Shown here in pieces: positions 1-12,500 of a stretch of 64,000 bases of DNA (position 1 is its first letter; each line of letters begins with the position of its first letter). The position numbers and the translations under genes are program-made. The DNA is from Crotophaga sulcirostris. Taxonomy: Eukaryota; Chordata; Aves; Cuculiformes; Crotophagidae. Under the pieces are notes generated by a model. That model had not been told where the DNA came from. It was given only the letters and a program-made list of their open reading frames with translations, and made no database searches. Location: NCBI GenBank assembly GCA_013397455.1, contig VYZB01000334.1:457035-521034 (forward strand), written 5' to 3'.

Positions 1-3000
1 ATGTATTTGCACAGAGGGAACATTATATATTAAAACTAACCATCTTCATCTCATGGATGTAAAGAGATTTTAGTAAGTTTGGTTACTGTATTTGTCCCTT
101 AGCTACATAGCACTGAAGAAATTGTTCATTAAATAATAATTTTCTAGTGCAGCTCATTAAAGATGTTAAAATGAATTTACCTATAGTAATTTGGAAAATG
201 ATATCCAATATTTCTGTCAGCAAGTTTTATTTAGAGTTAAACTGAAGAAGATTTGTAGTCCTGACATTTATTAGAAAGAAGGAAAGTTGATGGCTCCTGT
301 AAAACCGTGCATTTAAAAGCTTGTTTTAGCTGGAAAGAAAACTAGTACAATGTTGTAATTGTGTGCGTTGTTTGTAGATTTAAATAGATACAGTCTGATA
401 ATGGAATTTTTGATAAGAGAACTCTTCCTAACTTAAGGATTCTTTTGTTGCTTTTGAGTATTGATTCTAACTAAGTTCTCTTAATGAATGAAAATGTGTT
501 GCATAATATTTCTTGTTTCACAGCGTCTGTTCACAGGACACAGTAAAGGCCTTAGCCTTTACTGTTCTCTGTGTGGCTTGCTAAACTGAGGCAGATAATT
601 ACATGGTAAAATCTTTTAATAGAGGTATTCCATTCATCTGAAAATCATTAATCAAGTAACTGCCTGAAATTCCCATCTGCTATTGAAAGAAAATCTATTT
701 TAATGGTTATATTTCAGCAGTAGTTTTCTAACTGCAGCTTAATTTTTGTAGGATTTCAAATTTTGAATTTTTTTTCTGTAAGAATCACTAATTGTAATCA
801 GTTGAAGTTAAGATGCAGCTGATGTTTTAAGAAAATACTGGAAATTTCAAAAATTGAAGGAATTCTGGGTGTTGTGAGTTGTGGAATTGAAACCAATGGT
901 ACTGTACTTCCATGTGACAGAAGCAAGGCATGACAGGACAGAAGAGGATACTTTGTTGAAAATAATCCCTTAAATTTTGAAGGTTTAAACTTAGTTTTTC
1001 ACCAAACGCTTTACTACTTTTTCCTTTTATCTCTAGCTGTATCTCTTATTGGTTAGTGGCTAGTATACATACTTCACTATACTTGCTATCTCTAGCACTT
1101 CCCTGCTTTTCTGGCTGATGTTGGAACTGTTGCTAAGTACAGAAAACAGATCCTTCTGTCAGGAGGAAAGGCTTGTGTGCTATATTTTTCTCTAACAGTA
1201 TTGTTGGTCCTTTTGTAAAGAGTGTCTGCAAGGTTACCAGCTGAGGAGTGTCAGGCTTAGTCATGCCAGTTGAGTCTCTGATCTTGCTACATTTTGCTTT
1301 TGGAAATCCTCAGAAAAATTTAAATGTTTGAAAAGTGTTTCAGGTACATGCAAAATGTTATCTAGCACTATAGATCTAATAGAAAAAAATTTAGTTATAT
1401 TTTGTATTATCTTAACGGGCTGTTTTTCTTTCAAGTGAAATAAAACTTTTGCAGAAAGTGTGATGTTGACTGTTCAGTGCTCAATTACTTCTCCACAATG
1501 GTATATTTGAGTCTAATATTTTTTAAGACCAAAAGACCTCTGAGAAGAGCTGGCAAGAGACTACTTTTAAGAAAAGATGTTTGAGAATGGTGTTTCAAAG
1601 GTCACATCTTCACGAAGTGTCATCTGATAGATAAGAACCAGAAGTAATAGCTTGCTTCATGTCATTGCAGGTATTTTACCATTAACCTTAAGTTAAGGCT
1701 GTTGGTCTTGCCATCAGCTAAATTCCAAGCTGTGTAATGCCATTTTGCCTCTCTTAATTCCATTCATATGTTAAGTGAAAGCTATTTCTCCTGAAACTTG
1801 TTTCATAATGTTGCTGAAGCAGAGTGGTGGTAGTGTCTCACTCTGTGTAATTGCATTTTCAGTAGTGAGTTGACATTATGGCTCTGTGCAACTGTGTTTT
1901 GGACTTGCTGTCTAACTCATTCCCTAGTTCCCCTTAAAATACAACACAGATGGTACTAGAAAATTGAAATTTGGAATAGTTACTTCTTAAAGCATTTCTG
2001 AAACTTTACAGACAGCTACAGGTCAGACCAGAAATTCGACTGGGTGATAATGAAAATGTCATTTTTGCTTTAATTTTCAAGCACAGTAACAAAAGTCTTA
2101 ATTACGCAAACAAAGATAGAAAACAACATTTTGCCATATCTTGGCACTTGGAGCTGGCTTTCCTTATGTTTGTCCTTCTGTTCATTACTGGCCACTTGTA
2201 TTCTGGTACTTATTAATCTGAAACACATGAACAGAAGAGCCTACCAAATATACAACCTGATACTTATCAGCAATGTGGATTGGAAAGGCATGAAAAAATG
2301 CTATGGTGATGTAGCAGTACCTTTAGAGAGAGATGGATGTTGCCTTGTCCACAATCAGGAAATCTGTTTGTCTAAATAATGCCTGTAATAGGTGGAGCTA
2401 TCTCTAATAATTCATTGACTGAATGAAGCAAGACCCAGCAGAGTGCTGATGCTCTGTCTGCAGTGGAGCCCTTTTGGATCACTGCCTCCAGTCAGTCCCA
2501 CGCTGACTGTCAGGGTTTGCAAGGGTCGTGGGCATTGGCTTTGGTTCATCATGGGTAACCTGAGCCACAGGACAACTGTCTTTGCCATTGCTTTCATTCC
2601 TTTGCTGTCTTTTCCAGCATGAGTTGGCTGAGGTGGAGGGAACCTTCCCTTGGTTACAGTACCTCCCCTTGATCCCCTTGTACAACAGGGTGCAGGCTGG
2701 GGTCTACAGCCCCTCAGTCAGGTTTGGGGTTGTGTCTTGCATCCCTGTAAAGCAATTCTTATTTGGTGGGAACATAAACAGATTTCTGGCTTTAAGTATG
2801 CCTGAGGCATATACAGGAATTTTTTCTCCAGAGGCGTCTGAGGCTTTTCATACTTTTTAGCAGTCATCTTGTCATTTTCTTAGGATGGAGCTCAGCTCTG
2901 TTTAACAGTCTCAAAAAGAGGCCTGGGCCACGACCCTGCCTTTTAAGCCCTGTTTTGGCAGCCAGGATGGTATGTAAACTGTACCTAAGCTCTGCTCCCT

Positions 3001-3219
3001 CCACCTTCCTTCTGAGAAGACTGAGGGTGTTGACACAGGAAATAACATCTTGGGTCTTTATGTTTTGAGAAAGGATATTAAGGCTTGCCAGGTTGTGGAA
3101 AATTCTGTTGCAAATGTTTATAAAAAAGTCACTTTCTGTTACAAATTCTTCATAATTTTGAGTTTTGATATTGTCTGTGATCTTTCAAATAATCCATTTG
3201 ATTTTTATTTATTTTGCAG
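1..3219 (+). other. NDUFAF2: NDUFAF2 intron sequence upstream of exon 3
   Basis: AT-rich non-coding sequence upstream of the 41-nt NDUFAF2 exon. I searched by eye for the preceding exon, which in the family should encode the stretch ending in E-A just before the conserved tryptophan, and did not find it. It and exon 1 probably lie before base 1. The short open frames here resemble no known protein. The stretch ends in a good polypyrimidine tract and TTTTGCAG acceptor. No repeat family is recognised. Confidence 0.6.
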
Positions 3220-3260
3220 CATGGATAAGAAAAAAAAGAAAAGATCCACCCACTATTGAG
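3220..3260 (+). CDS. NDUFAF2: NDUFAF2 exon 3 (41-nt internal coding exon)
   Basis: Internal coding exon of NDUFAF2 (mimitin, B17.2L), a mitochondrial assembly factor for respiratory complex I related to the NDUFA12 subunit. It is bounded by acceptor TTTTGCAG (ending 3219) and donor GAG|GTGAGA (GT at 3261). Reading from 3222 gives 13 codons, WIRKKRKDPPTIE, which match the human segment around Trp74. The first two bases (CA) complete an Ala codon begun in the previous exon, so the upstream intron is phase 1 and the downstream intron phase 0. The phase-0 exit fits the next exon, which starts with GAG ATC. The exon carries an A8 run (3230-3237), giving a Lys/Arg-rich tract. Other frames reach a stop at once. 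Identification rests on both splice sites, the reading phase and family similarity. Confidence 0.9.
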
Positions 3261-5163
3261 GTGAGAGAGATGAAGTGTTTTTAAATTTTCAATAGTTGTA
3301 ATGAAACTACAATAATTAATTTATAGTGGGCTCATTTGTCCAGTAATTTTTCACTTTTGAGGGAGAATTTAGTATGTTGCTTGCCTAATTAATAAAATTA
3401 TGGACAGATGAGATATCTAACATCTAGGAAAAAGATAAACAAATGGAAATGCAAACCCCAATGTTCTTTAGTTGTTACTTTTATCTATGTGAATTCTTCA
3501 AGAAAATCCACATAGATTCTTTAGGATGATCGTGGCCGTTCAAGATTTTCTTTAATTAAATGAATTCTGAAATTACTGCTCTGGATTTTGAAAATAGGTC
3601 CTATACGAATTAATGCAAGTTTTTTTTTATGGTAGTTGACATTAAAATACAGGTTTCAAATCCAGTTGCCAGCAGATTCATTAGCACAGGAAAACAAATT
3701 GCACTAACACTTTGCAGTGCGCATGAGGTGGGGTAGTTGCAGCCATGACTTTTTGTGTAAGTGGTTTCTAAAGGAATGAAGCAGGGAAATATCCCACAGT
3801 CTTTCCTGCTGCTGGGTTTGTACAGAGAGGGATGAGTTTGACTGTTACTCTGTGTATACAAATACACGCACAATACACTACATGTCCTGGATTTGTATTA
3901 GAAGTTGCCAAACACCACCTACAAAAAAGTGAGTAGATGAGGCATGGTTTACTACAGAAGGCTCAAACTATGCAGATACTCAACTTGCATCAGTAGAAAT
4001 AGCCATGTTGAATTCAGGAAAGCTGTGCTGGCATGCTTTAGCCAAGAATTGGTCACTGAGAGCTTCTGAAATGCACTGGTTTGTGAAAAGTTGTCCTACC
4101 TGCCTATGTGTTGACTGGAGGAAGCTTGTCAGCTGATGTTAACAAGCCATAACTCATTAAAAGGAGCTCCCACACAACTTACAGCTTTTCAGCTAGTTCT
4201 TTCTGCCTGTTTTATGCTTGCCACTGAGACTGTAGAGATAATAAGAACTATAATACACCCATGAATGGAAGAAATTTAAGTTACATTTACCCTCAAAGAT
4301 TTTTAAGAGTTAAAGCAAAGTAACACAGTTTTCTTTGCATTACTATTTGGAGAAGTGTTAAGTGCGAGTTTTTAAAATCTTTTCCCCCTCCCTCTTCATC
4401 CTAGTTATTTGTGCAGAAGTGGTACTACAGCAGTTGTTCTGTCTCAGTTTGGACTGATCTCCTTTAAGGTAGCTCTGGCTCATACTAACTGTATACATAC
4501 AGCTCTTATTGTTGAAATTACTATCTCTTGTGATACTTGAAGATGGGGGTGTTGCAAGCATTTTGTCCTGTCATTTTCATGAGCCAGACTGTCATGATAG
4601 ATATTCTAAAATAATTCTGCTCCGGACAATATGGGAAGGCTTGGGTTTGGAATTCGTGCAGTAAAGCCTGTTCTGGTGCTGGAGGCATTGGTTCTGTTTC
4701 AAAATAGGGAGCAGAGAGTCTCCACAAGTGATAGAACAGTGGATCGATAGTGTTCTAAGTATTTTATCTTCCAGAAAAAGCAATTTATGGAGAATGAAAG
4801 ATTATTGGGAGTAATAATGCATTCAGAGGTACAGGACTGTTTATACCTTCAGTTTCATCAGGTAATAGATCTGAAAAATAATTCAGCAGCTAGGTACTCT
4901 ACCTGCAGGGCTGTGTATTGACCTTATCAGAGCAGAAGTTACATACCAGGAATTTCAAAAGTAGTTATCTTTTCTTTCAAGTAATCTCTAAATTGTTTTT
5001 TCCTGTATAAGAAAAGGTAGGTCAGGTATATGTACATTAAAAATTGTTGCTAATATTTTGAAAATAATACTGCAGTCATATTTTAAATATGTGATAGTGC
5101 AGCTTAGTCTCTTTTTTTCTGTATTAGTGTAGAAAGACATATGTGATCTACTTTTCTCCTGAT

Positions 5164-5358
5164 TTCACAGTATTACAAGGTTGGAAAGGACCTCTGAGAT
5201 CATCGAGTCCAACCTGTAACCCAACACTTAAACCATGGCGCTGAGTGCCTCATCCAATCTCCTCTTAAACACCTCCAGGGTTGGTGACTCCACCACCTCC
5301 CTGGGCAGCGCATTCCAATGGCCAATCACCCTTTCAGTGAAGAACTTTTTCCTAAAAA
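5164..5358 (-). mobile_element. CR1 LINE, 5'-truncated 3' end
   Basis: On the - strand this ends in the CR1 signature of a Leu/Asp-rich frame followed by a CCTTTCCAACCTTG-type 3' end and a TAATACTGTGA terminus. It covers only about 195 bp of the 3' UTR and extreme ORF2 end, as expected for 5'-truncated target-primed insertion. The same terminus (CTTGTAATACTGTGA) is seen in the + strand copy at 40928-41069, so both belong to one subfamily. Its 5' break is at about 5358, where similarity stops abruptly. Confidence 0.9.
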
Positions 5359-7244
5359 TTTGGAACTGTTTTACTACAAACCATACTGCTATATCATGAT
5401 AAATATACTAGTGAAGTACATATAGAATAGGGTTTGGTCCCTGTTTGTATGACTGATTTGTTTTTAGTGTTTTAGCTACATAAACTTTACTGGCTGCTAT
5501 TCTGTATTATATTCCCTTTTTGACAGGAGTGCTGATATGGTAAATTGCTGTTTGACAACTATGAAAAGAGGGAATATTTTGCACCATATTTCATGTTGAA
5601 ACCCTGTATAACAAATCTCTTTATCTTTCACATATTTCTCATGAAAATAGAATATTTCTGAAAAAGGATGCAGAGCTCAAAAATCTTGTCTTTTTGATGT
5701 GATGACATTTTGCTGTCAACATTGTATTGTAACACCACAAACCAGCATTACAGTTCCTAAAGCATAAGTTTCTGGAGCTGTGCCTGTGTTCCTAGCTTTG
5801 TGATCAGTAATTCCACTTTCTCTGCATGTTTTTTCTGTCTTTCCTGTATTTTGTCCATCATCTCTTTTTTTTTTTCCTTCTAATATCAAATGACCCATGC
5901 TAAACTTCTTTAAAATTTCTCTTCCCCTTCTATGCTCTCTTGCTTACCACCCCCCTTTAGTATTTTATGCATTGTTTTTTTCCTATATTTGTCAAACATA
6001 TCTTTTATTGATCTCTCAGATATGTATGGTAGGTGATGCCAGACTGGTCAGGCTGTCAAGTCTCATGATGAGCTCTATGATCAAACTTTGATTGAAAATA
6101 TTGCAGAGGTATGGCTTCACAGATCTTCCTGATATCATTGAGGACCACATTTTGGGAACTAATGGATTGGTGAATACTGTAGGCAAACAAAATGTCATTC
6201 ATAATCATCATGATGTGTCAGTCACTTAAGTGAGAGTGAGTGCTAGTTGTCCTTACACTGATCAAGGTAGCTAGGTCATGATATCAGCTAGGTCTGTTGA
6301 TGGCATTCTTGAGACTTCATGTTGTTTTGGGTTCAGGCCATTCTTCCTTCCACCATCATCTAACTGACCTTTTTTTGTTTCCATTATAAAACTTTAATTT
6401 TCCCAAAGAATAAATTACTTTTTAATCTCTTTCTCTTTAGATTCTGGTGGGGTTTTTTGGTGAAGAACGCTCCAATGACTTGACAGGACAAACTGTACAA
6501 TGTTAAGCACTTCATATACTTAATGATTTCTTTCCTCCCTGTGCTCCCACCACTTTTTGTGAATTTTTGGAGGCAGTCAATTACACTTCTATATACTGGA
6601 CTAGTCATAGGCCAGAAATGCTGCTCTTTGCCTTGGTTATTTCTAATCTAACCAGTAAAGCCCTGGGTTTTAAAAGCTAGCTTCTGGGATTCTGAAAACA
6701 GTTGCCTTGTGATTTTATTATAGCTTGAAATATGCCAAGTCTCATTCTCAACTCAGTTATGATGAAGATGATCACTTTACAAATTAATGCAGACCAAGTT
6801 GTTTCTTATCTTGTGCTTAAACATATTCTGTCCCTATGATAATCAGGGAGTCCATCTTGATAAAGAATTTTGGACCATGTCTGCACCCAGTGTAAGCATA
6901 CATATACTTATACACGTAGTGCTTTATAACAGGTGAGCATCTGAGCTTGTATGTGTCTATTTTTTGCCTTACAATAGCATTCTGTCATCTGTCCCTTTGT
7001 ATGTATTGTGTTTGGTCGTATGTAGTTGATTGAGGAAAATTTGTCATTACCTTTATTCCTGTGCAGTTGTAAATTGTAAATTTTATCAGATCTAACAAAT
7101 GTTGAATTATTAACTAGACTATTACATTTCTTTATTATGAGTTTTATAGGAAACTAAATGTATGTAGCAAGTTTTGGGGCAAAAAGGAAATGTGACTATG
7201 TCTAGAGAGCCTGCAGTTTTAAATTAGTGAAAACATTTTAAAGG

Positions 7245-7289
7245 CTATAAATATTAAAATATTAAATATTAAAATATTAAATATTAAAA
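7245..7289. repeat. AT-rich tandem repeat, about 15-bp period
   Basis: About three copies of a unit close to ATTAAATATTAAAAT run directly into the gap that follows. More AT-rich sequence of similar composition resumes at 7361, so the array probably continues through the gap. Confidence 0.8.
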
Positions 7290-7360
7290 NNNNNNNNNNN
7301 NNNNNNNNNNNNNNNNNNNNNNNNNNNNNNNNNNNNNNNNNNNNNNNNNNNNNNNNNNNN
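7290..7360. other. Assembly gap (71 N)
   Basis: A run of 71 undetermined bases inside AT-rich tandem sequence within NDUFAF2 intron 3. The true length of the array is unknown. Confidence 0.99.
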
Positions 7361-7710
7361 ATATAAATTAATAGAATTAAATATAATTTTAATATAAAAT
7401 TTATAATTTTTTGATGGAAGTAGATTTAATAATTTATCACTTTACCTGCTGGTTAGTTTACCTGCTAAGCATGAACATTGTTGGAATTTATTAAGAGAAA
7501 TTCTCTTGGTATATAGCAGTTGGTTTTACATCCATGCAAATTATTTCTTTAAGAGACTACTCCCTTCCATTCTTCGAGCTGTAGTCCACTTTCAGTATGG
7601 TTCATTAGCTAGGTTGCCAGGTAAATGTAAATGTGCTGTCTTGCATACAATTCCACCAAGTTTTCTTTCTGGCTACAGATTTGGCTCTTTTCCCAAATAT
7701 CAACTTTCAG

Positions 7711-7966
7711 GACTAAAGGAAACAACCTCCAGTTGCACCAGGAGAGGTTTAGACTCGATATTGGGAACAATTTTTTTCAAAGGAGGTGTTACCGAGCACT
7801 GGAACAGGCTGCCCAGGGAAGTGGTTGAGTCACTATTCTTAGAGGTATTTAAAAGGTGTGTCGATGTGGTGCTTAGGGACATGGTTTAGTGGTGGACATG
7901 GCAGTGCTAGGTTAAGGGTTGAACTTGATCTTAAAGGTCTTTTCCAACCTAAACAATTCTGTATTT
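7711..7966 (+). mobile_element. CR1 LINE 3' end
   Basis: Sense-orientation CR1 tail. It has the AGTTGCACCAGGAGAGGTTT segment, then CACTGGAACAGGCTGCCCAG, and ends with a GGTCTTTTCCAACCTAAA motif. These are the conserved C-terminal codons of CR1 ORF2 and its short 3' UTR. Frames are broken. It is the same strand as NDUFAF2 and lies in its intron. Confidence 0.9.
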
Positions 7967-9579
7967 TGGATTTTTCATGTCTTGGTTGCAAAGGAAAATA
8001 AAAATGCTCTTGGGAGACAGGGGGAACATACTTCTCTTGAGGACTCTTTTTTTTGGATCTTATGTTGCTATTGTGCAACTATTGTTGTTGCACAAAAGTG
8101 GAACTCCCCAAATTTAAAAGATGTGAAACAGTGTAGCACCTATAGGACCACTGCGGGTATGTCTCACTCTTTTTATGCACTTTCATGAATTGCAAGCAAT
8201 TTTCTGCTGGTAAGTACTTCTCGAGACTTCTCAGGATTTTTGTTGATAGGCAATTCTGCATGGCCTTAATGAGTTTTCCTGCGTTTTAGATCTCCTGTTT
8301 TCATCCTGGCTCACATTCCCTTTCAAAAAAACACTTATTTAAAATTTGAGATAGCATTGTGTAAGTAAATTAAAAATAGTAACGGAAGAGACTGTTATTT
8401 TCTTTTAGTGCAGAATCCGCTGTCTGTAACATGGGGTACCTGAACATATTTAGAAATCTAAATCTTGCTTTTTTCCCAACCTTGTAGCTATACGCTACTT
8501 CTGGCAGTGTCCTGAGATTCAAGTGTCTGAGTAGCTTGGCATTGTTCATGGCCTTGTCTGTAGAATGGAGTAGAAATGAAGGTACAGACTGTCTTGGGGT
8601 GCATGATGAAAAAAACAGAGGAGGTTCTCATGGCAACATGGTTTATCTTTGAACCTGCCAGTGTGATACCCTGCAGTTGCCAGATGTGTACCTTTCGTAG
8701 TGCTGCTCTGTGAACACAGATCTTTTTACTAGGAGTCACTTCACTGTCAAGTGAGATGCCAGTTCCTCTGTAGTGCACACAGGGCAGCAGAGCTCAATTT
8801 GAATTGAATACTCACTGTTGCTTTGTATGTATGTGTATGTATATTTCATGGGAAGTAAAGCAGAATTGCATGTTCCTTTAATTAGTGTCAAGAACTTGAA
8901 AATAGTTTGAAATACAAAACCACTGTAAATGACTACTCTTCTGGTGCATTATGCACTTGTTACACAGTAATAAAACTGAGTGGCTTCTGAATCGCACAAT
9001 TAGATAGAAGGCGAAATGTTTAAAAAAGAAACTTTTTGTGACGGCTCCTGTCTTCTTTCACACTATTTCTAGCATTTCCATAATTACCTGTTTTGACAGC
9101 CTCTTTGTCAAGGGAGGAAAATGTACTTCAGTGAGTTGCAATAAGCATAAGGTTTCAACGTTTTGCATGTTATAGTTTTGCTTCTGTTTTCTTTCACATA
9201 CTTCAGTTGAGAAGTTTTAAAAGGAGAACTCTGACACAAAGATTGTACCTTCTTGCATAGCAAATAGGACTTAGCAAATGAGTAATTTACTCCTGAAGCT
9301 ACAAAAAGCTGCAGAATATGATTTACAGTTCTGTGAAATGCTATTAAAAAAGCACATGGATAAACAGCGCTGTGAGCAAAATGGTTTCCACCATTGTTGT
9401 CCGGGATCACCATCAGGATTGAAAATTTAGGACATTATTCAAATGACGTGGTTTACTCTAAACAGAGTTTTGCATAGTAAATTGTACATCACTCCAGAGA
9501 GGCTTGTTATTCAGTCTGAAAGGGTAGTAAAATTGAACAGTATGAGGAACTGAGCTACAGAGTGGGCAGAGAAGTCACT

Positions 9580-9594
9580 AAAAAAAAAAAAAAA
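9580..9594 (+). repeat. A15 homopolymer
   Basis: Fifteen adenines followed by TTAAAAAAATT. No SINE or processed gene is recognisable immediately upstream, so it is reported as a simple repeat only. Confidence 0.9.
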
Positions 9595-12500
9595 TTAAAA
9601 AAATTGAGACCTTGAAGAAACCATCATCTTTTAGAGTTTTTCCATCTTATTTACTTGAACTTTTCCCTCAGGTTTGCTTGTCAGCCTCTGCTGAAGTATT
9701 AAGACACCAGTTTGTCCCGTTACTCCACGTAGCTTGTGCTGCAGATGGCAAGGCTGTAGGGGAGAGAGCTGCTGCTGCTCTGCTACTCCTGTCCATGTGG
9801 AAGGAGGTGAATGGAGCATTGGCTCTGTCTTCTAAATCACTGTCAGCACAGCTGAACAGGGTTGAAGGGAGAAATAACTGTGTACCAGGAAAAGGGCTGG
9901 TACAGATTACATCATCTGTAGAGTAAGGGGAAAGCAAAGACCAAACTGGGACTGAGTCAGCTACAGTTTCTTGTTTGCTCTGTGGTCATCAAGGCTATGC
10001 ATCGGCCTTTATTCAGGGCAGAGGGCAGTGGTGCTAGGCTAGTTCATGATTTTGCTGCTTCTACACAGTTTCATCTGTGATCTTGAACGTGTTTGTACTT
10101 CTGTACAAAAATCTTTGCAGTATTATAACAACAATCCAGGCATAAATCCATTCTGACTCCATATGTTGCCAATACACTTTACATTCTCATGCCTGTGCCT
10201 TTTCTCCTCCTTTCCTGTCTCATTAGATCTTCTTGACAAGTGTGCTACACTGTGGTGCCCTAGAGACTATGTCAGCTCGTGCCAGAGATTTTGTAGCTCA
10301 GAAGTGGCAGTATAATGATTTAGTAATAGTTAGCATTGCTTCTATGTAGATTTGATTTAAACCAAAGTTGTTGTGAGTTAAAATTAGTATTTAATTGATT
10401 TAGCTTGGTAGTAAAAGTGGTCTTAGCACTGCATTTAAAACTTAATATTGGGCTGTCATCACAAGCATGTATTTGTGCGTATATTTGTAGTCAAGTGTAT
10501 TAGTTTAACGCTTACATATTAATTGTGGTGTGCTTTAAACCTTAATTGCAATTTTTGTGCAGTTACTGATTGATTCCAAAGAATTTGTGCACCACACATC
10601 GACAGGATTAGGAACCCAAAGTGCACAAACGGCTTCTGTCTAGAGTGAGCTGTAACAGATAATGCTAAGGAGCTACCTTTCCCTTACAATAGAATTGAAG
10701 TCAGAATTTCCCATTTCAAAAAAGCTGTGTTGCCAATAGAAGTCCATTTCTGTATCTGTTTCTGTTTAAAGGGTTATTGCAGGTTGCAAGCCAAAGTAAC
10801 TGTTCTAAAACAGCAGCTATGTTAGTTTAGTAATTTGTTTGGATAATTTATCTGATTTATGTTCAAAGGTCAAAAAAGCTGTTCTACAAAGCCTAGAAAT
10901 GAGAGATGCCATACATTGTGATGTATCCAACAAAGATCATTCACATTAGTTTACTTTTGAATTATGCAGGGTGCATCCTTCTAAAATGTCTCATTGACTA
11001 CGCAGAACAGAGTCCGTATTTTAAAATTGCAGCTGATCAGAGACTTGCTCGGATGCTAAACCTGAATAAAGCAAATCTTACATTGATTTGACTAATGTTG
11101 ACTGTTGATTGACCCAAGATACTGAGCACATATATTCTGTAAAAAATTAGTGGTCTATTGGCTCAGTGTTTGATTTAAACTGTTTAACAAACCCAGATAG
11201 GTGTTTCTCATTCAAACTGCTCCTCTGTTTTTGCTATGCACAGAAGCAGCCCTTCATTTACCACATTTTTTTTTTTCATTCCCAGCCTGGCACTACCTCC
11301 TAGTCTTGAAATATGATCTAACATCCAATTATTTCATCTTGTCCATTTAACTTGTTGAACTGGAAAATGGAGTTTAGTTAGCAAGTTTGGTAATATGATA
11401 AAAAGATACACTGGCTTAACTTCTAGCACTATGCTGGACTTTTAATTCATTTGTCAGTGAAGAACAATTTCTGACATGTCTAAATTGTCTTACAGCAATC
11501 AACGTTTTAGATACTGTTCCAAAACAATTTTTTTTCCCTTTCCATTTGTAATTTTTAAAATTTTGACTAACTTGCATATATGAATTCTTAAGAGGTAGAG
11601 TTCAAGTTATGAACATGATTAAACATAAACTATTCAAACTAGACACCAAAATAACTATTCTATGAATTATGAGTATCTGCACAGTTCAAAGACCATGAAT
11701 CTGTCCAGATGTTTCTCAGTTCTAACATCAAATAATAGTTAGCTAACCCTATTCAAATCAAGAGAAATCATGAGTATTTCAGCATATGTAATTAAGATAA
11801 CTTAGGAAGTTGGAGTAGTTTCTAAGACTACATAAAGAAGCTGTTTGTTTTTAATTTAATCAAAACAAACTCATCTGAAATAAAATGTGACATCTTGCTC
11901 AAAATTAATAATACATAAATTCCTGTATTTGTAAGTTTGGGTATGGTGTCTTTAGAAAATTATCTGGAAAGAACAAAACCAAAACTGAGAACCCTTCTCT
12001 TAAAATAACCTTTAAACGTTCCCTCTTGGGCATTGGTACATTGTTACTATATGTCTAGCCACCTGCCTTAGAGCTGTGATACATACCCACAAGTTTGGGT
12101 TGCCTTCAGGAGATGGAAAAAGCTCTGCGTTCAAAAGTGGTATTAAAACCCATGGCTGTCTTGAGAACTGAAACAGTAAGGAAGTGAGGGGAAGAGGAGG
12201 AAGGTTCCTCAGATTGTATGGTTCAGGAGTTGCTGCACAATAGAAAGGTACAGACATTTGCCTGTGGAAAAGACTAGCAAGAAGTGATTGAAAAGGCTAA
12301 TTACTACTGAGGAACAACCTCAGCTGAAGGAATAAGCAAGTTTGTGTATCTGTGATATTTCCCTACCAGGAGGAAGTAATATTATTTATTCTGTAAGGTT
12401 ACTAGTTTATTCAGAAAAGGGAAAGTGGCAACAATATGGTATCCTTTAAGAGTGAAAGAATGCTCCCTTCCAAACCTTCAGCCTACAAAGCAGGTCTTGC

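Noticed and set aside
2131..2379. 82-codon frame with a hydrophobic start
   Set aside because: No homology recognised and it lies in the NDUFAF2 intron. Taken as chance.
1..3219. NDUFAF2 exon 2
   Set aside because: I looked for codons for the conserved segment before the exon 3 tryptophan, followed by a phase-1 donor, and found none. It is probably outside the window.
7506..7889. 127-codon open frame
   Set aside because: Its second half is the translated CR1 tail; the first half resembles nothing.
9580..9594. Poly(A) as the tail of a processed pseudogene or SINE
   Set aside because: No gene-like or SINE-like sequence precedes it and no flanking direct repeats were seen.
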